A DNA stretch of 11,283 nt from an uncultured delta proteobacterium (GTDB lineage: Bacteria; Desulfobacterota; Syntrophorhabdia; Syntrophorhabdales; Syntrophorhabdaceae). This document shows, in pieces, positions 1-6,530 of the stretch. The translations under genes were made by a program, and so were the position numbers. Every line of letters begins with the position of its first letter. Position 1 is the stretch's first letter. The notes beneath the pieces are model-generated. The model was not told the DNA's origin, did not search any database, and saw nothing but the letters and a program-made list of their open reading frames with translations. The stretch lies in the NCBI GenBank assembly GCA_903872255.1, contig CAIQJW010000040.1:1-11283 (forward strand). Reading direction: 5' to 3'.

Positions 1-147
1 AAACTGAAGAAGATGGAAAAAGACAAGGCCATTTCTCAGGACGACCTGAAGAAAAAACAGGAAGATGTCCAGAAAATGACCGATAAATATATAGAGATGG
101 CAGAAAAATCTTTTTCCGAGAAAGAAAGAGAGATCCTTTCTATATAA
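1..147 (+). CDS. frr: Ribosome recycling factor, C-terminal end (partial)
   Basis: The window opens inside a reading frame whose last 48 residues are visible, starting KLKKMEKDKAISQDDLK and ending in EREILSI before TAA at 145-147. The stretch is highly charged and helical, with a DDLKK...Q.MTDKYI pattern. This matches the last helix of the three-helix bundle of ribosome recycling factor, which splits post-termination ribosomes together with EF-G. The family normally ends in a short hydrophobic tail after a run such as KEKEIL, and that is what is seen. Position supports the call: frr directly precedes uppS, cdsA and dxr in many Proteobacteria. The start and the first roughly 135 residues lie outside the window. 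Only 10 nt separate its stop from uppS, so the two are probably co-transcribed. Confidence 0.9.
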   Translation, partial: KLKKMEKDKAISQDDLKKKQEDVQKMTDKYIEMAEKSFSEKEREILSI

Positions 148-157
148 ACGGCAATTA

Positions 158-877
158 ATGAAAAAAATAGTTCCTGATAGACTGCCCACCCATGTAGCCA
201 TTATTATGGATGGAAACGGCAGGTGGGCAAAACAACAAAAGCTCAAAAGAGTCGAAGGTCACAGGGTGGGTATCGATTCCGTACGGAACATTACCGAAGC
301 CTGCCATGAATTCGGCATCCCCTATTTGACCCTGTATGCATTTTCCAAGGAAAACTGGTCCCGTCCAAGAGAAGAGGTAAAGACGCTTATGTACCTCCTC
401 GGCCTGTATCTCGAAAATGAATTGCCTTTCATGATGGAAAAAGGCGTGCGCCTCAACATCATCGGTGAAAAAAAGGATTTCTCGAAGACGCTGCAGGCCC
501 AATTTGATCATGTCATGAAGGAAACGGCAGCCAATAGCAATGTTGTCCTCACCATCGCCCTGAGTTACAGCGGCCGGAGAGAGATCATCCGGGCCGTTAA
601 GCTGATATCCGAGGACCTGAAATGCGGACGCATTAAAAGAATTGATGATCGGGCGTTTAAGAAATATCTCTATGCGCCCGACATACCCGACCCTGATCTT
701 CTCATACGCACGAGCGGCGAGATGCGGGTTTCCAATTTCCTGCTCTGGCAAATCGCATATACAGAGATGTACGTTACCGATATCCTCTGGCCCGACTTTC
801 GCAGAGAAGCCTTTCTCGACGCTTTACGGGAATTTGCAAAGCGTGAACGAAGGTTCGGGAATATAAAGGAATTTTAA
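158..877 (+). CDS. uppS: Isoprenyl (undecaprenyl diphosphate) synthase
   Basis: This 239-residue cytoplasmic cis-prenyltransferase condenses isopentenyl diphosphates onto farnesyl diphosphate to make the C55 lipid carrier for peptidoglycan and other envelope polymers. The N-terminal HVAIIMDGNGRWA block (residues 12-24) carries the catalytic, metal-binding Asp18 and the phosphate-binding Gly-Asn-Gly-Arg. YAFSKENWSRP (60-70) and SYSGRREI (136-143) follow. The C-terminal RTSGEMRVSNFLLWQ block (184-198) and WPDF (211-214) complete the family signature. Length is typical. The ATG at 158 lies 10 nt after frr and has no strong Shine-Dalgarno sequence, so translation may depend on coupling. The substrate, an isoprenoid precursor, comes from the pathway begun by dxr downstream. 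Chain length (C55 against shorter products) is not proved by sequence alone. Confidence 0.97.
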   Translation: MKKIVPDRLPTHVAIIMDGNGRWAKQQKLKRVEGHRVGIDSVRNITEACHEFGIPYLTLYAFSKENWSRPREEVKTLMYLLGLYLENELPFMMEKGVRLNIIGEKKDFSKTLQAQFDHVMKETAANSNVVLTIALSYSGRREIIRAVKLISEDLKCGRIKRIDDRAFKKYLYAPDIPDPDLLIRTSGEMRVSNFLLWQIAYTEMYVTDILWPDFRREAFLDALREFAKRERRFGNIKEF

Positions 878-1672
878 TTGGGAGAGCTGAAGAAACGGGT
901 CATTACGGGCATATGCCTGGCACCGGTCATTGCCCTTCTCTTTTATTTCCTGCCCGCTGGCGGGCTTCTTATCCTGCTTCTCATTGCCGGGATCGTAGCG
1001 GTCCATGAAGCCGCGGCGCTGGCGGGCATCCCGCTGAAGGTCCTCGTTGCGGCACTAGTCATCGCAGGAATCCTTCCTCTCTTCATGGGCTGGTTCCGGT
1101 ACTATCCGCTTTGGGTCATGGCATCGGTCGCCATTATGATATTTATCAAGATCTTTGACAGAAAGGCTTCCATTGAAAAGGTCAACCTGGAGATCATACG
1201 GCAGACCGCCGTCATTCTCTTCGGCAATGTGTTTATCCTGGCCCCGTTCTTTTACCTGTATCTGCTCAAGAGGGAGGGCACCCTCTTCCCGCTCATACTT
1301 CTGGTTTCAATATGGGCAAGCGATATATTTGCGTATTTCATCGGGAAAAAGTTCGGCAAACACCGGCTGGCTCCCCAGATAAGCCCGAAAAAAACCGTCG
1401 AAGGCCTTGCCGGGTCGGCCCTCGGGTCACTTGTCATCATTGCGGCATTTCATAAGTGGCTCGGTTTCAGTATTTTCGAGGCATTCGCTATCGGGATTGC
1501 GGCCGGCATCCTTGGCCAGGCGGGAGACCTCATGGAATCTGCCTGTAAAAGGGTTTTCAAGATAAAGGATTCTTCGGGCCTGATCCCCGGGCACGGCGGG
1601 ATACTGGACCGTATCGACAGCTTTATCTTTACGGCGCCTTTCCTTTATTCCTGCATTCTATGGACACGATGA
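878..1672 (+). CDS. cdsA: Phosphatidate cytidylyltransferase
   Basis: This 264-residue integral membrane enzyme makes CDP-diacylglycerol from phosphatidate and CTP, the branch point of phospholipid synthesis. Seven or so hydrophobic segments are visible, at about 10-47, 55-70, 77-92, 110-129, 136-155, 176-191 and 202-217. The C-terminal CDP-alcohol signature spans residues 221-247: SACKR, then KDSSGLIPGHGG, then LDRID, with the conserved metal-binding aspartates. The start is a TTG immediately after the uppS stop. It is supported by an AAGGA ribosome-binding site at 866-870, 7 nt upstream, with no nearby ATG in frame. The 3' end overlaps the dxr start. Length agrees with short bacterial CdsA proteins. 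Confidence 0.96.
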   Translation: MGELKKRVITGICLAPVIALLFYFLPAGGLLILLLIAGIVAVHEAAALAGIPLKVLVAALVIAGILPLFMGWFRYYPLWVMASVAIMIFIKIFDRKASIEKVNLEIIRQTAVILFGNVFILAPFFYLYLLKREGTLFPLILLVSIWASDIFAYFIGKKFGKHRLAPQISPKKTVEGLAGSALGSLVIIAAFHKWLGFSIFEAFAIGIAAGILGQAGDLMESACKRVFKIKDSSGLIPGHGGILDRIDSFIFTAPFLYSCILWTR

Positions 1673-2835
1673 CTATGAAAAAGAAGATCCTTATTCTCGG
1701 TTCAACAGGTTCGATCGGCACGTCAACGCTCGACATCATCGCTAACGACCCCGCATCGTTTGACGTAAAGGGCCTTGCCTGCGCAAGCAATGTTGATCTT
1801 CTGAATGCGCAGATAGACCGTTTCAGGCCGGCAAACGTCTGCCTCTTTGACGGCGAACGGAAGGAAGGCGTGAACCTGCAGGGTGCGCGGCTCTATACCG
1901 GTATAGAAGGTATGAAGGAAATGATCCGGAGCGACGTCGATATCGTCGTTAACGCACTGCCGGGAAGCATCGGGCTCGAGCCGACGGTAGAGGCGCTAAA
2001 TTGCGGAAAAACACTTGCCCTCGCCAACAAGGAAAGCCTCGTCATGGGCGGGAGAATGATTAGGAACATCATTGCTAAAACGGGTGCAGAGCTCATCCCC
2101 GTTGACAGTGAGCATTCTGCCGTTTATCAGCTTTTAAAAGGCATAGATCACAGCGAGGTCAGGTCTATCATTATAACAGCGTCGGGCGGGCCTTTCAGGA
2201 AGCATACGAAAAAGGCGCTTGAAAACGTGGGGCTGTCCGATGCGATGAACCACCCCACGTGGAAAATGGGACGGAAGATCACCCTCGATTCGGCGACACT
2301 CATGAACAAGGGGCTCGAGATCATAGAGGCACGCTGGCTTTTTGATCTCGAACCGGAGAAGCTGAGGACGCTTGTTCATCCGGAAAGCATCGTCCACGGC
2401 ATTGTAGAATTCTCGGACAATTCATTGTTTGCCTACATGGCAAGCCCCGACATGAAAATCCCGATAGCGTACGCCCTGTATGGCGAAAAACGCGCTGCAT
2501 TGCCATTCTCGCCCCTTAACCTCGATTCGGTCTTGAAACTTACATTCCATCCGCCCGACCTTAAGCGCTTTCCGTCCATACGCCTCGCTTATGAAGCCCT
2601 GATGGCGGGTGACGGCGCGCTTATCGCGTTCAATATCTCGAATGAGGTCGCCGCCGAGGCATTCATCGACGGCAGGATAAAATTCACAGACATTCCCCGC
2701 ATCGTTGCAGAAACATTGGCTGAGGCCCCGAAAGAACCCATCATCGACAATCTGGACAAAATTCGTGATATCATATCATGGACACGAAACGTAGCAATGA
2801 CTAAAATAACTGGTACAGGACGAAGAAAATTATGA
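1669..2835 (+). CDS. dxr: 1-deoxy-D-xylulose 5-phosphate reductoisomerase
   Basis: This enzyme converts DXP to 2-C-methyl-D-erythritol 4-phosphate with NADPH, the committed step of the MEP isoprenoid pathway. It is cytoplasmic. With the ATG at 1669 the protein has 388 residues. The N-terminal nucleotide-binding motif GSTGSIG is at 11-17, ANKES at 119-123, and the metal-ligand block PVDSEHSA at 144-151. ASGGPF is at 171-176, the flexible-loop block NHPTWKMGRKITLDSATLMN at 194-213, and Glu217 follows in NKGLE. I prefer 1669 over the in-frame ATG at 1660 because ATG 1669-1671 overlaps the cdsA stop as ATGA, the usual coupling arrangement, and family members begin close to the GSTGSIG motif. ATG 1675 is also possible. 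No clear Shine-Dalgarno sequence separates the three. It overlaps rseP by 4 nt at its end. Confidence 0.96.
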   Translation: MTMKKKILILGSTGSIGTSTLDIIANDPASFDVKGLACASNVDLLNAQIDRFRPANVCLFDGERKEGVNLQGARLYTGIEGMKEMIRSDVDIVVNALPGSIGLEPTVEALNCGKTLALANKESLVMGGRMIRNIIAKTGAELIPVDSEHSAVYQLLKGIDHSEVRSIIITASGGPFRKHTKKALENVGLSDAMNHPTWKMGRKITLDSATLMNKGLEIIEARWLFDLEPEKLRTLVHPESIVHGIVEFSDNSLFAYMASPDMKIPIAYALYGEKRAALPFSPLNLDSVLKLTFHPPDLKRFPSIRLAYEALMAGDGALIAFNISNEVAAEAFIDGRIKFTDIPRIVAETLAEAPKEPIIDNLDKIRDIISWTRNVAMTKITGTGRRKL

Positions 2836-3914
2836 TTTCCTTTTTGTATTTCCTTATTGCACTTGCATTATTGATACTTGTGCATGAACTCGGGCATTTC
2901 ATCGTGGCACGGATCTTCAATATCAAGGTCCTGACATTTTCGATAGGTTTTGGGAAAAAGCTGGTCAAATACGTAAGGGGCGATACGGAATATGCTATTT
3001 CCATTGTCCCCATGGGCGGTTATGTCAAACTGCTCGGCGAATCGCCGGATGAAGATGTTCCCGAGGAAGACAAGCCCCGGTCCTTTTCCCATAAGCCGCC
3101 ATACGTCAGGATACTCGTCGCAGTGGCCGGTCCGCTTTTTAACGTCCTTCTCGCCCTGATCGTGTTCTTTTTTGTCTCTATCCTCGGCTACAACGTTCCG
3201 TCGGCGCGCGTGGGAAACGTCGCGGACAACATGCCCGCAAAGGCAGCAGGCATAGAAAAAGGCGATATCATAACCAGGATCGATGACAAGCCGATCGCAG
3301 AATTTCTCGATATAGCGTCGACCCTGGAAAAGGCACAGGGTGATACGGTGAAAGTGACCGTCGACCGCAACGGCACGCCTGTGGAATTTTCTATAAAGCC
3401 GACGATCCACCAGGAAAAAGATATCTTCGGCGAACCATATACACGGAAAGTGCTCGGGATCGAGCGGTCGGACGAAGTGATCATGAAAAGGCAGTCGGTG
3501 ATCAAGGCCGTCCCGCTGTCGCTTTACATGACATGGGAATACTCGCGCATAACCGTTCTCGGAGTTGTGAAGATCATTCAGGGCAGCATTTCTCCCAAGA
3601 ATATAGGCGGTCCCGTATTGATCTTCCAGGAAGCGAGCAAGAGGGCCAAAAAAGGCTTCGGGGACTTTGTCCTGTTCTTTGCGCTGATCAGCATCAACCT
3701 CGGCGTCATTAATCTATTACCCATCCCGGTGCTGGATGGCGGGCACATCCTTTTCAACGCGATCGAGATAGTCATACGCAGGAGGATCCCGCAAAAGGTC
3801 CAGGAGGTCGCGCAAACGGCGGGGCTTGTCGTCCTGCTCCTCATCATGGCCTTCGCCTTCTATAATGACTTTGACCGGATATTCGACTTCGGCAAGTATT
3901 TCCATGGCAAATAG
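2832..3914 (+). CDS. rseP: Site-2 zinc metalloprotease (RseP/RasP family)
   Basis: This 360-residue inner-membrane intramembrane protease belongs to the S2P family. It cleaves anti-sigma factors and remnant signal peptides within the bilayer. The first membrane helix carries the zinc motif HELGH (His18, Glu19, His22). A second hydrophobic segment spans 92-119. A single PDZ domain lies at roughly 122-193 (PAKAAGIEKGDIITRIDDKPI), where E. coli RseP has two; one-PDZ forms are common in Gram-positives and Deltaproteobacteria. The third zinc ligand is in NLLPIPVLDGGH (Asp302), followed by the last helix at 330-344. The start ATG overlaps the dxr stop as ATGA, and an AGGA lies upstream near 2817. 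The substrate is unknown; no anti-sigma factor gene is in the window. Confidence 0.95.
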   Translation: MISFLYFLIALALLILVHELGHFIVARIFNIKVLTFSIGFGKKLVKYVRGDTEYAISIVPMGGYVKLLGESPDEDVPEEDKPRSFSHKPPYVRILVAVAGPLFNVLLALIVFFFVSILGYNVPSARVGNVADNMPAKAAGIEKGDIITRIDDKPIAEFLDIASTLEKAQGDTVKVTVDRNGTPVEFSIKPTIHQEKDIFGEPYTRKVLGIERSDEVIMKRQSVIKAVPLSLYMTWEYSRITVLGVVKIIQGSISPKNIGGPVLIFQEASKRAKKGFGDFVLFFALISINLGVINLLPIPVLDGGHILFNAIEIVIRRRIPQKVQEVAQTAGLVVLLLIMAFAFYNDFDRIFDFGKYFHGK

Positions 3915-4590
3915 ACACATACTTGCCATCGATAACTCGACGGATTTCCTCAATATCGCCCTGTCGGGCCCCGATGGGCTTGTCGATGAAAGGCACATCA
4001 AGGAATCACGGTCGGTCTCTGAAATACTGCCGGAGAAGATCGAGGAGATCCTTTCCGCCAACGGCACATCTCTTCGCGATGTATCCGAGTTGAGGGTCAC
4101 GCTCGGACCGGGCTCATTCACCGGAATACGGGTCGCCCTCTCCTTTTGCAAAGGGATACGCGCAGCAACCGGTATTCCCGTACAGGGCATCCCTACCCTC
4201 GATGCCCTGGCCTTCACACTAATTGATAAACAGGAAACATGCCTCTGCCCCCTTATCGACGCCAGGAGATCTGAAGTATTCCTGGCCCTGTACCACACAA
4301 CCGGTAAAATACTGTCCCGGCAGACTGGCTTCATGGCAGTAAAACCGGAAGAGATCCCTGCCATTATCAAGACCCCCTGCATCTGCTTCGGCACCGGATT
4401 GCGCATAGCCGAAGAATACCTCTCGTCCCTCGACGGCGTGACAATAATCCGTGACACCCACGACCAAATCCGTGCAGCAACCCTAGTCGATGAAAGAATA
4501 GACACAATCCTCGACAAACACCTCCCCCTAAACCCAATCTACGGCCGCCGCTCCGAGGCCGAGATAAAGTTCAACGTAATCATAGACTGA
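3904..4590 (+). CDS. tsaB: tRNA t6A37 modification partner TsaB
   Basis: This 228-residue cytoplasmic protein has the ASKHA fold. It is the partner of TsaD (with TsaE) in making threonylcarbamoyl-adenosine at position 37 of ANN-decoding tRNAs, and serves as a scaffold rather than the catalytic subunit. The N-terminal ILAIDNST phosphate-1 motif (residues 6-13), SVSEILPEKIEEIL (37-50), the diagnostic GPGSFTGIR (68-76) and PLIDARRSEVFLALY (116-130) are all present. The C-terminus ends in the family-typical LNPIYGRRSEAEIKF. The ATG at 3904 overlaps the end of rseP by 11 nt. The in-frame extension back to 3826 is inside rseP and has no family match. The last about 150 nt use noticeably more A/C-ending codons than the rest. 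tsaD, tsaC and tsaE are not in this window. Confidence 0.93.
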   Translation: MANRHILAIDNSTDFLNIALSGPDGLVDERHIKESRSVSEILPEKIEEILSANGTSLRDVSELRVTLGPGSFTGIRVALSFCKGIRAATGIPVQGIPTLDALAFTLIDKQETCLCPLIDARRSEVFLALYHTTGKILSRQTGFMAVKPEEIPAIIKTPCICFGTGLRIAEEYLSSLDGVTIIRDTHDQIRAATLVDERIDTILDKHLPLNPIYGRRSEAEIKFNVIID

Positions 4591-4600
4591 ACAAAACCGC

Positions 4601-4676
4601 CGTCATCCCGGGTCAAGAGGCTGTGTCGCAATTCCATTTCTCACGTCATCCCGCCCTTAAGGAGACTGTGTCGCAA
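4601..4676. repeat. Imperfect direct repeat, two copies of about 32 bp
   Basis: Copy 1 (4601-4631) and copy 2 (4644-4676) both begin CGTCATCCCG and both end GA(G/C)-rich then CTGTGTCGCAA, with a divergent centre and a 12-nt gap. The CGTCATCCCG start resembles the CGTCATTCCCG start of the palindromes just downstream. The pair may therefore be degraded relatives, or remnants of insertion-sequence ends. The origin is inferred; only the repetition is seen. Confidence 0.6.
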
Positions 4677-4721
4677 ACATTTTCCGCCGGAAACGCGCAA
4701 AGCACCGGAATAAACCACCGT

Positions 4722-4840
4722 CCGTCATTCCCGCGAAAGCGGGAATCCAAGGTTCTTCCTTTTGAGCCCTTTGAAAACCTTAAAACCAGAAACAATAATA
4801 AAAACAAAACCTTGGATTCCCGCTTTCGCGGGAATGACGG
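4722..4840. repeat. Inverted pair of REP-like palindromes (BIME-like)
   Basis: Two 33-nt arms, 4722-4754 and 4808-4840, are exact inverted copies separated by 53 nt. Each arm contains its own palindrome, ATTCCCGC-(4 nt)-GCGGGAAT: 8 bp of stem with loop GAAA in the left arm and TTTC in the right. This is the widespread CGTCATTCCCGCG...CGGGAATCC extragenic palindrome seen in many Proteobacteria (compare Neisseria dRS3-type repeats). Such elements are thought to be non-autonomous units moved by REP-associated transposases; none is encoded here. The paired arms could fold into a long cruciform or an RNA hairpin of about 33 bp. Confidence 0.85.
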
Positions 4841-4906
4841 TGGGTGGGGTGAATGCCCCGGAATGACGGTGGGTGGGGTGAATGCCCCGGAATGACGGTG
4901 GGTGGG
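4832..4906. repeat. 29-bp tandem repeat, about 2.6 copies
   Basis: Units lie at 4832-4860 and 4861-4889 and are identical; a partial unit spans 4890-4906. Each starts GAATGACGG, which is also the end of the right REP arm, continues with the G-rich TGGGTGGGG, and ends with TGAATGCCCCG. The array looks like a tandem expansion seeded from the REP flank. GGGG...CCCC within a unit can form a short hairpin. Confidence 0.85.
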
Positions 4907-4971
4907 AATGTCCGCATTGGCCGTTTTGCGATTTATCAACGTAGAGCATCGAGCAATCTTGATCCCGTCGT

Positions 4972-4999
4972 TTGTTTTCGCCGCGATTTAGTGTATAAT
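4972..4999 (+). promoter_or_regulatory. Sigma-70-type promoter for the DUF39 gene
   Basis: TTGTTT (4972-4977) and a perfect TATAAT (4994-4999) are separated by 16 bp. Transcription would start near 5006, giving a leader of about 105 nt before the preferred TTG start. It is the best promoter match in the window and separates this gene from the repeat-rich stretch. Confidence 0.75.
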
Positions 5000-5003
5000 G
5001 TTC

Positions 5004-5041
5004 CACCGGTTTTTACGGTGTGGTATCCGGGGTTAACCCGG
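5004..5041 (+). promoter_or_regulatory. Structured leader with two small hairpins
   Basis: CACCG (5004-5008) pairs with CGGTG (5016-5020) across a 7-nt loop. CCGGG (5027-5031) pairs with CCCGG (5037-5041) across GTTAA. They lie between the promoter and the start of the DUF39 gene. I do not recognise a known riboswitch (no SAM or SAH consensus seen), and no U-tract follows, so this is not a classical attenuator. Confidence 0.35.
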
Positions 5042-5111
5042 GGTCAGGGATAAGGTGAAGCCCGGTCTTTTTAAACCTATAGCTGATCTGCATTCGTTCA
5101 TGGAGGAAAAG

Positions 5112-6323
5112 TTGAAAACTATCGCCGAGATCAATGAGAAGATAAAAAAGGGCAAGGTCGTCGTTGTTACCGCTGAGGAAATGATCGATATCGTGAAGAA
5201 GAACGGGACAAAAAAGGCGGCCCAGCAGGTTGATGTCGTGACAACGGGTACGTTCGGCCCTATGTGTTCAAGCGGTATGTTTATGAACTTGGGCCATTCC
5301 AAACCCAGGATCAAGATCGGCGGAGGAAAGTGTTTTCTCAATGATGTCCCCGCATATACCGGCATAGCGGCAGTTGATATCTATATGGGTGCAACGGCAA
5401 TGCCCGATGAAGATCCCCGGAATATCGTTTATCCCGGGGCTTTCAATTATGGTGGAGGCCACGTTATAGAGGACTTCGTAAACGGTAAACCGATCCGTCT
5501 CGAAGCCACCGCGTACGGCACAGACTGTTATCCGCGGAAGAAGATCGAGACATATATCAATAAAGAAACGGTCAACGAGGCATACATTTACAGCCCCAGG
5601 AACAGCTATCAGAACTACAACGTCGGGGTAAACGTGTCGAATCGCGTCATACATACGTATATGGGCGTTATCAAGCCGAACCTGGGAAGCGCAAACTATT
5701 CCAGCGCCGGCCAACTGTCGCCCCTCCTGAAAGACCCCAAGTACAGGACGATCGGGATCGGGACCCGGATATTCCTCGGCGGGGGCATCGGCTATGTGGC
5801 CTGGCAGGGAACGCAGCACAGCCCGTGCGGCGCCCGTACGCCCGAAGGATTGCCGAAGGGCGGCGCCGGCACGCTCGCCGTCATAGGGGACGCCAAGATG
5901 ATGTCCGGACAATACATGAGGGGTGCAAGCTTCCTCGGGTACGGCGCGACGATGTTCGTCGGCCTCGGTATCCCAATCCCGGTTCTAGATGAAGAAATGG
6001 CGTTTTTCACTTCCCGGGCCGATGAAGACTTTTATGCCCAGGTTGTCGACTATTCCCATGATTATCCCCAGCGGATACCAGGAAGCCTCTGCGAGGTAAC
6101 ATATGCCCAGCTGAAATCAGGCAAGATAACTGTCAGGGACAAGGAAGTACCGACCTTTCCTATTTCAAGTTATCCAAAGGCCCGCGAGATCGCATCCGTC
6201 CTGAAAGGCTGGGTAGAAAACGGAAGCTTTCTACTCACCAACCCCGTAGAACCGTTGCCGGGAGTTGATTCAGGGATCAGCCTGAATACCCTCGATGAAA
6301 GGACGCCGGAGGAGATGCAGTAA
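5112..6323 (+). CDS. Homocysteine biosynthesis protein (DUF39 family)
   Basis: This is a 403-residue soluble protein of the DUF39/HcyBio family. In methanogens, and by inheritance of annotation in anaerobic Deltaproteobacteria, the family makes homocysteine from aspartate semialdehyde with sulfide-derived sulfur. The first residues (MKTIAEINEKIKKGKVVVVTAEE) match the usual family start. Glycine- and cysteine-rich blocks follow: FGPMCSSGMF (Cys52), IGGGKCFLND (Cys74), YGTDCYP (Cys139), FLGGGIGYVAWQGTQHSP and GGAGTLAVIGDAKMMSGQYM. Cys52 and Cys139 are the likely functional pair by analogy with the methanogen protein. I place the start at TTG 5112 because GGAGG at 5102-5106 sits 5 nt upstream; GTG 5055 and ATG 5100 are in frame but give a tail without family match. 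The usual partner (NIL-ferredoxin protein) is not fused or adjacent here. Confidence 0.88.
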   Translation: MKTIAEINEKIKKGKVVVVTAEEMIDIVKKNGTKKAAQQVDVVTTGTFGPMCSSGMFMNLGHSKPRIKIGGGKCFLNDVPAYTGIAAVDIYMGATAMPDEDPRNIVYPGAFNYGGGHVIEDFVNGKPIRLEATAYGTDCYPRKKIETYINKETVNEAYIYSPRNSYQNYNVGVNVSNRVIHTYMGVIKPNLGSANYSSAGQLSPLLKDPKYRTIGIGTRIFLGGGIGYVAWQGTQHSPCGARTPEGLPKGGAGTLAVIGDAKMMSGQYMRGASFLGYGATMFVGLGIPIPVLDEEMAFFTSRADEDFYAQVVDYSHDYPQRIPGSLCEVTYAQLKSGKITVRDKEVPTFPISSYPKAREIASVLKGWVENGSFLLTNPVEPLPGVDSGISLNTLDERTPEEMQ

Positions 6324-6326
6324 AAG

Positions 6327-6522
6327 GCCGTAAATCGTAAAACGTAAATCGTAAAATTGAAACGTTGGATTCCGGAACCCGGGTGGGTATCCGTCAACCC
6401 AGAGCATAAAACAATTTTTTACGCTTTACGCTTCACGATTTACGCTTCACGCTTCACGCTTTACGCTTTACGCTTTACGATTTACGCTTTACGCTTTACG
6501 ATTTACGATTTACGCTTCACGG
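6327..6522. repeat. Heptamer repeat element: inverted short arm plus 15-unit TTYACGM array
   Basis: The left arm, 6330-6357, is four 7-mers of type GTAAANN (GTAAATC, GTAAAAC, GTAAATC, GTAAAAT). After about 60 nt of unique sequence, the right arm is an uninterrupted array of fifteen 7-mers at 6418-6522. These are TTTACGC, TTTACGA, TTCACGC and TTCACGA, with a final TTCACGG. The arms are in opposite orientation and can pair over most of the short arm. The left 28 nt (6327-6354) are identical to 10658-10685. The array is not CRISPR: there are no spacers and the unit is only 7 bp. It fills the DUF39/PP-loop gap, beginning 4 nt after the DUF39 stop. Confidence 0.9.
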
Positions 6523-6530
6523 TATTAACG

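Larger units (their letters stand above)
4591..4971. other. Gene-free, repeat-rich intergenic stretch
   Basis: No credible gene lies between tsaB and the promoter of the DUF39 gene. Short open frames here on both strands read through repeats and give low-complexity peptides such as SFPRKRES, the usual artefact of translating REP-like palindromes. What the stretch does hold is listed separately: imperfect direct repeats (4601-4676), an inverted pair of REP-like palindromes (4722-4840) and a 29-bp tandem repeat (4832-4906). The palindrome pair could also end transcription of the frr-tsaB run, but no classical U-tract terminator follows tsaB. Confidence 0.8.

Noticed and set aside
3826..3903. 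Longer TsaB beginning inside rseP
   Set aside because: It would overlap rseP by 89 nt and adds a serine-rich tail lacking homology; the ILAIDNST motif should be close to the N-terminus.
3717..4517. 266-residue minus-strand open frame opposite tsaB
   Set aside because: It lies antisense to rseP/tsaB, shows no domain and reflects codon bias of the true genes.
4623..5006. Several open frames on both strands in the tsaB-DUF39 gap
   Set aside because: They translate REP palindromes and tandem repeats (SFPRKRES-type peptides), have no ribosome-binding sites and no recognisable domains.
5055..5111. GTG 5055 or ATG 5100 as the DUF39 start
   Set aside because: The extra residues are not family-like, and TTG 5112 has a GGAGG site at ideal spacing with the expected MKTIAEINEKI start.
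6418..6522. CRISPR array
   Set aside because: The unit is 7 bp with no spacers and no cas genes are in the window.
6357..6530. N-terminal extension of the PP-loop protein through the heptamer array
   Set aside because: The frame is open only because TTYACGM repeats lack stops in this direction; the peptide is a 7-residue repeat with no family match, and homology starts at 6531.
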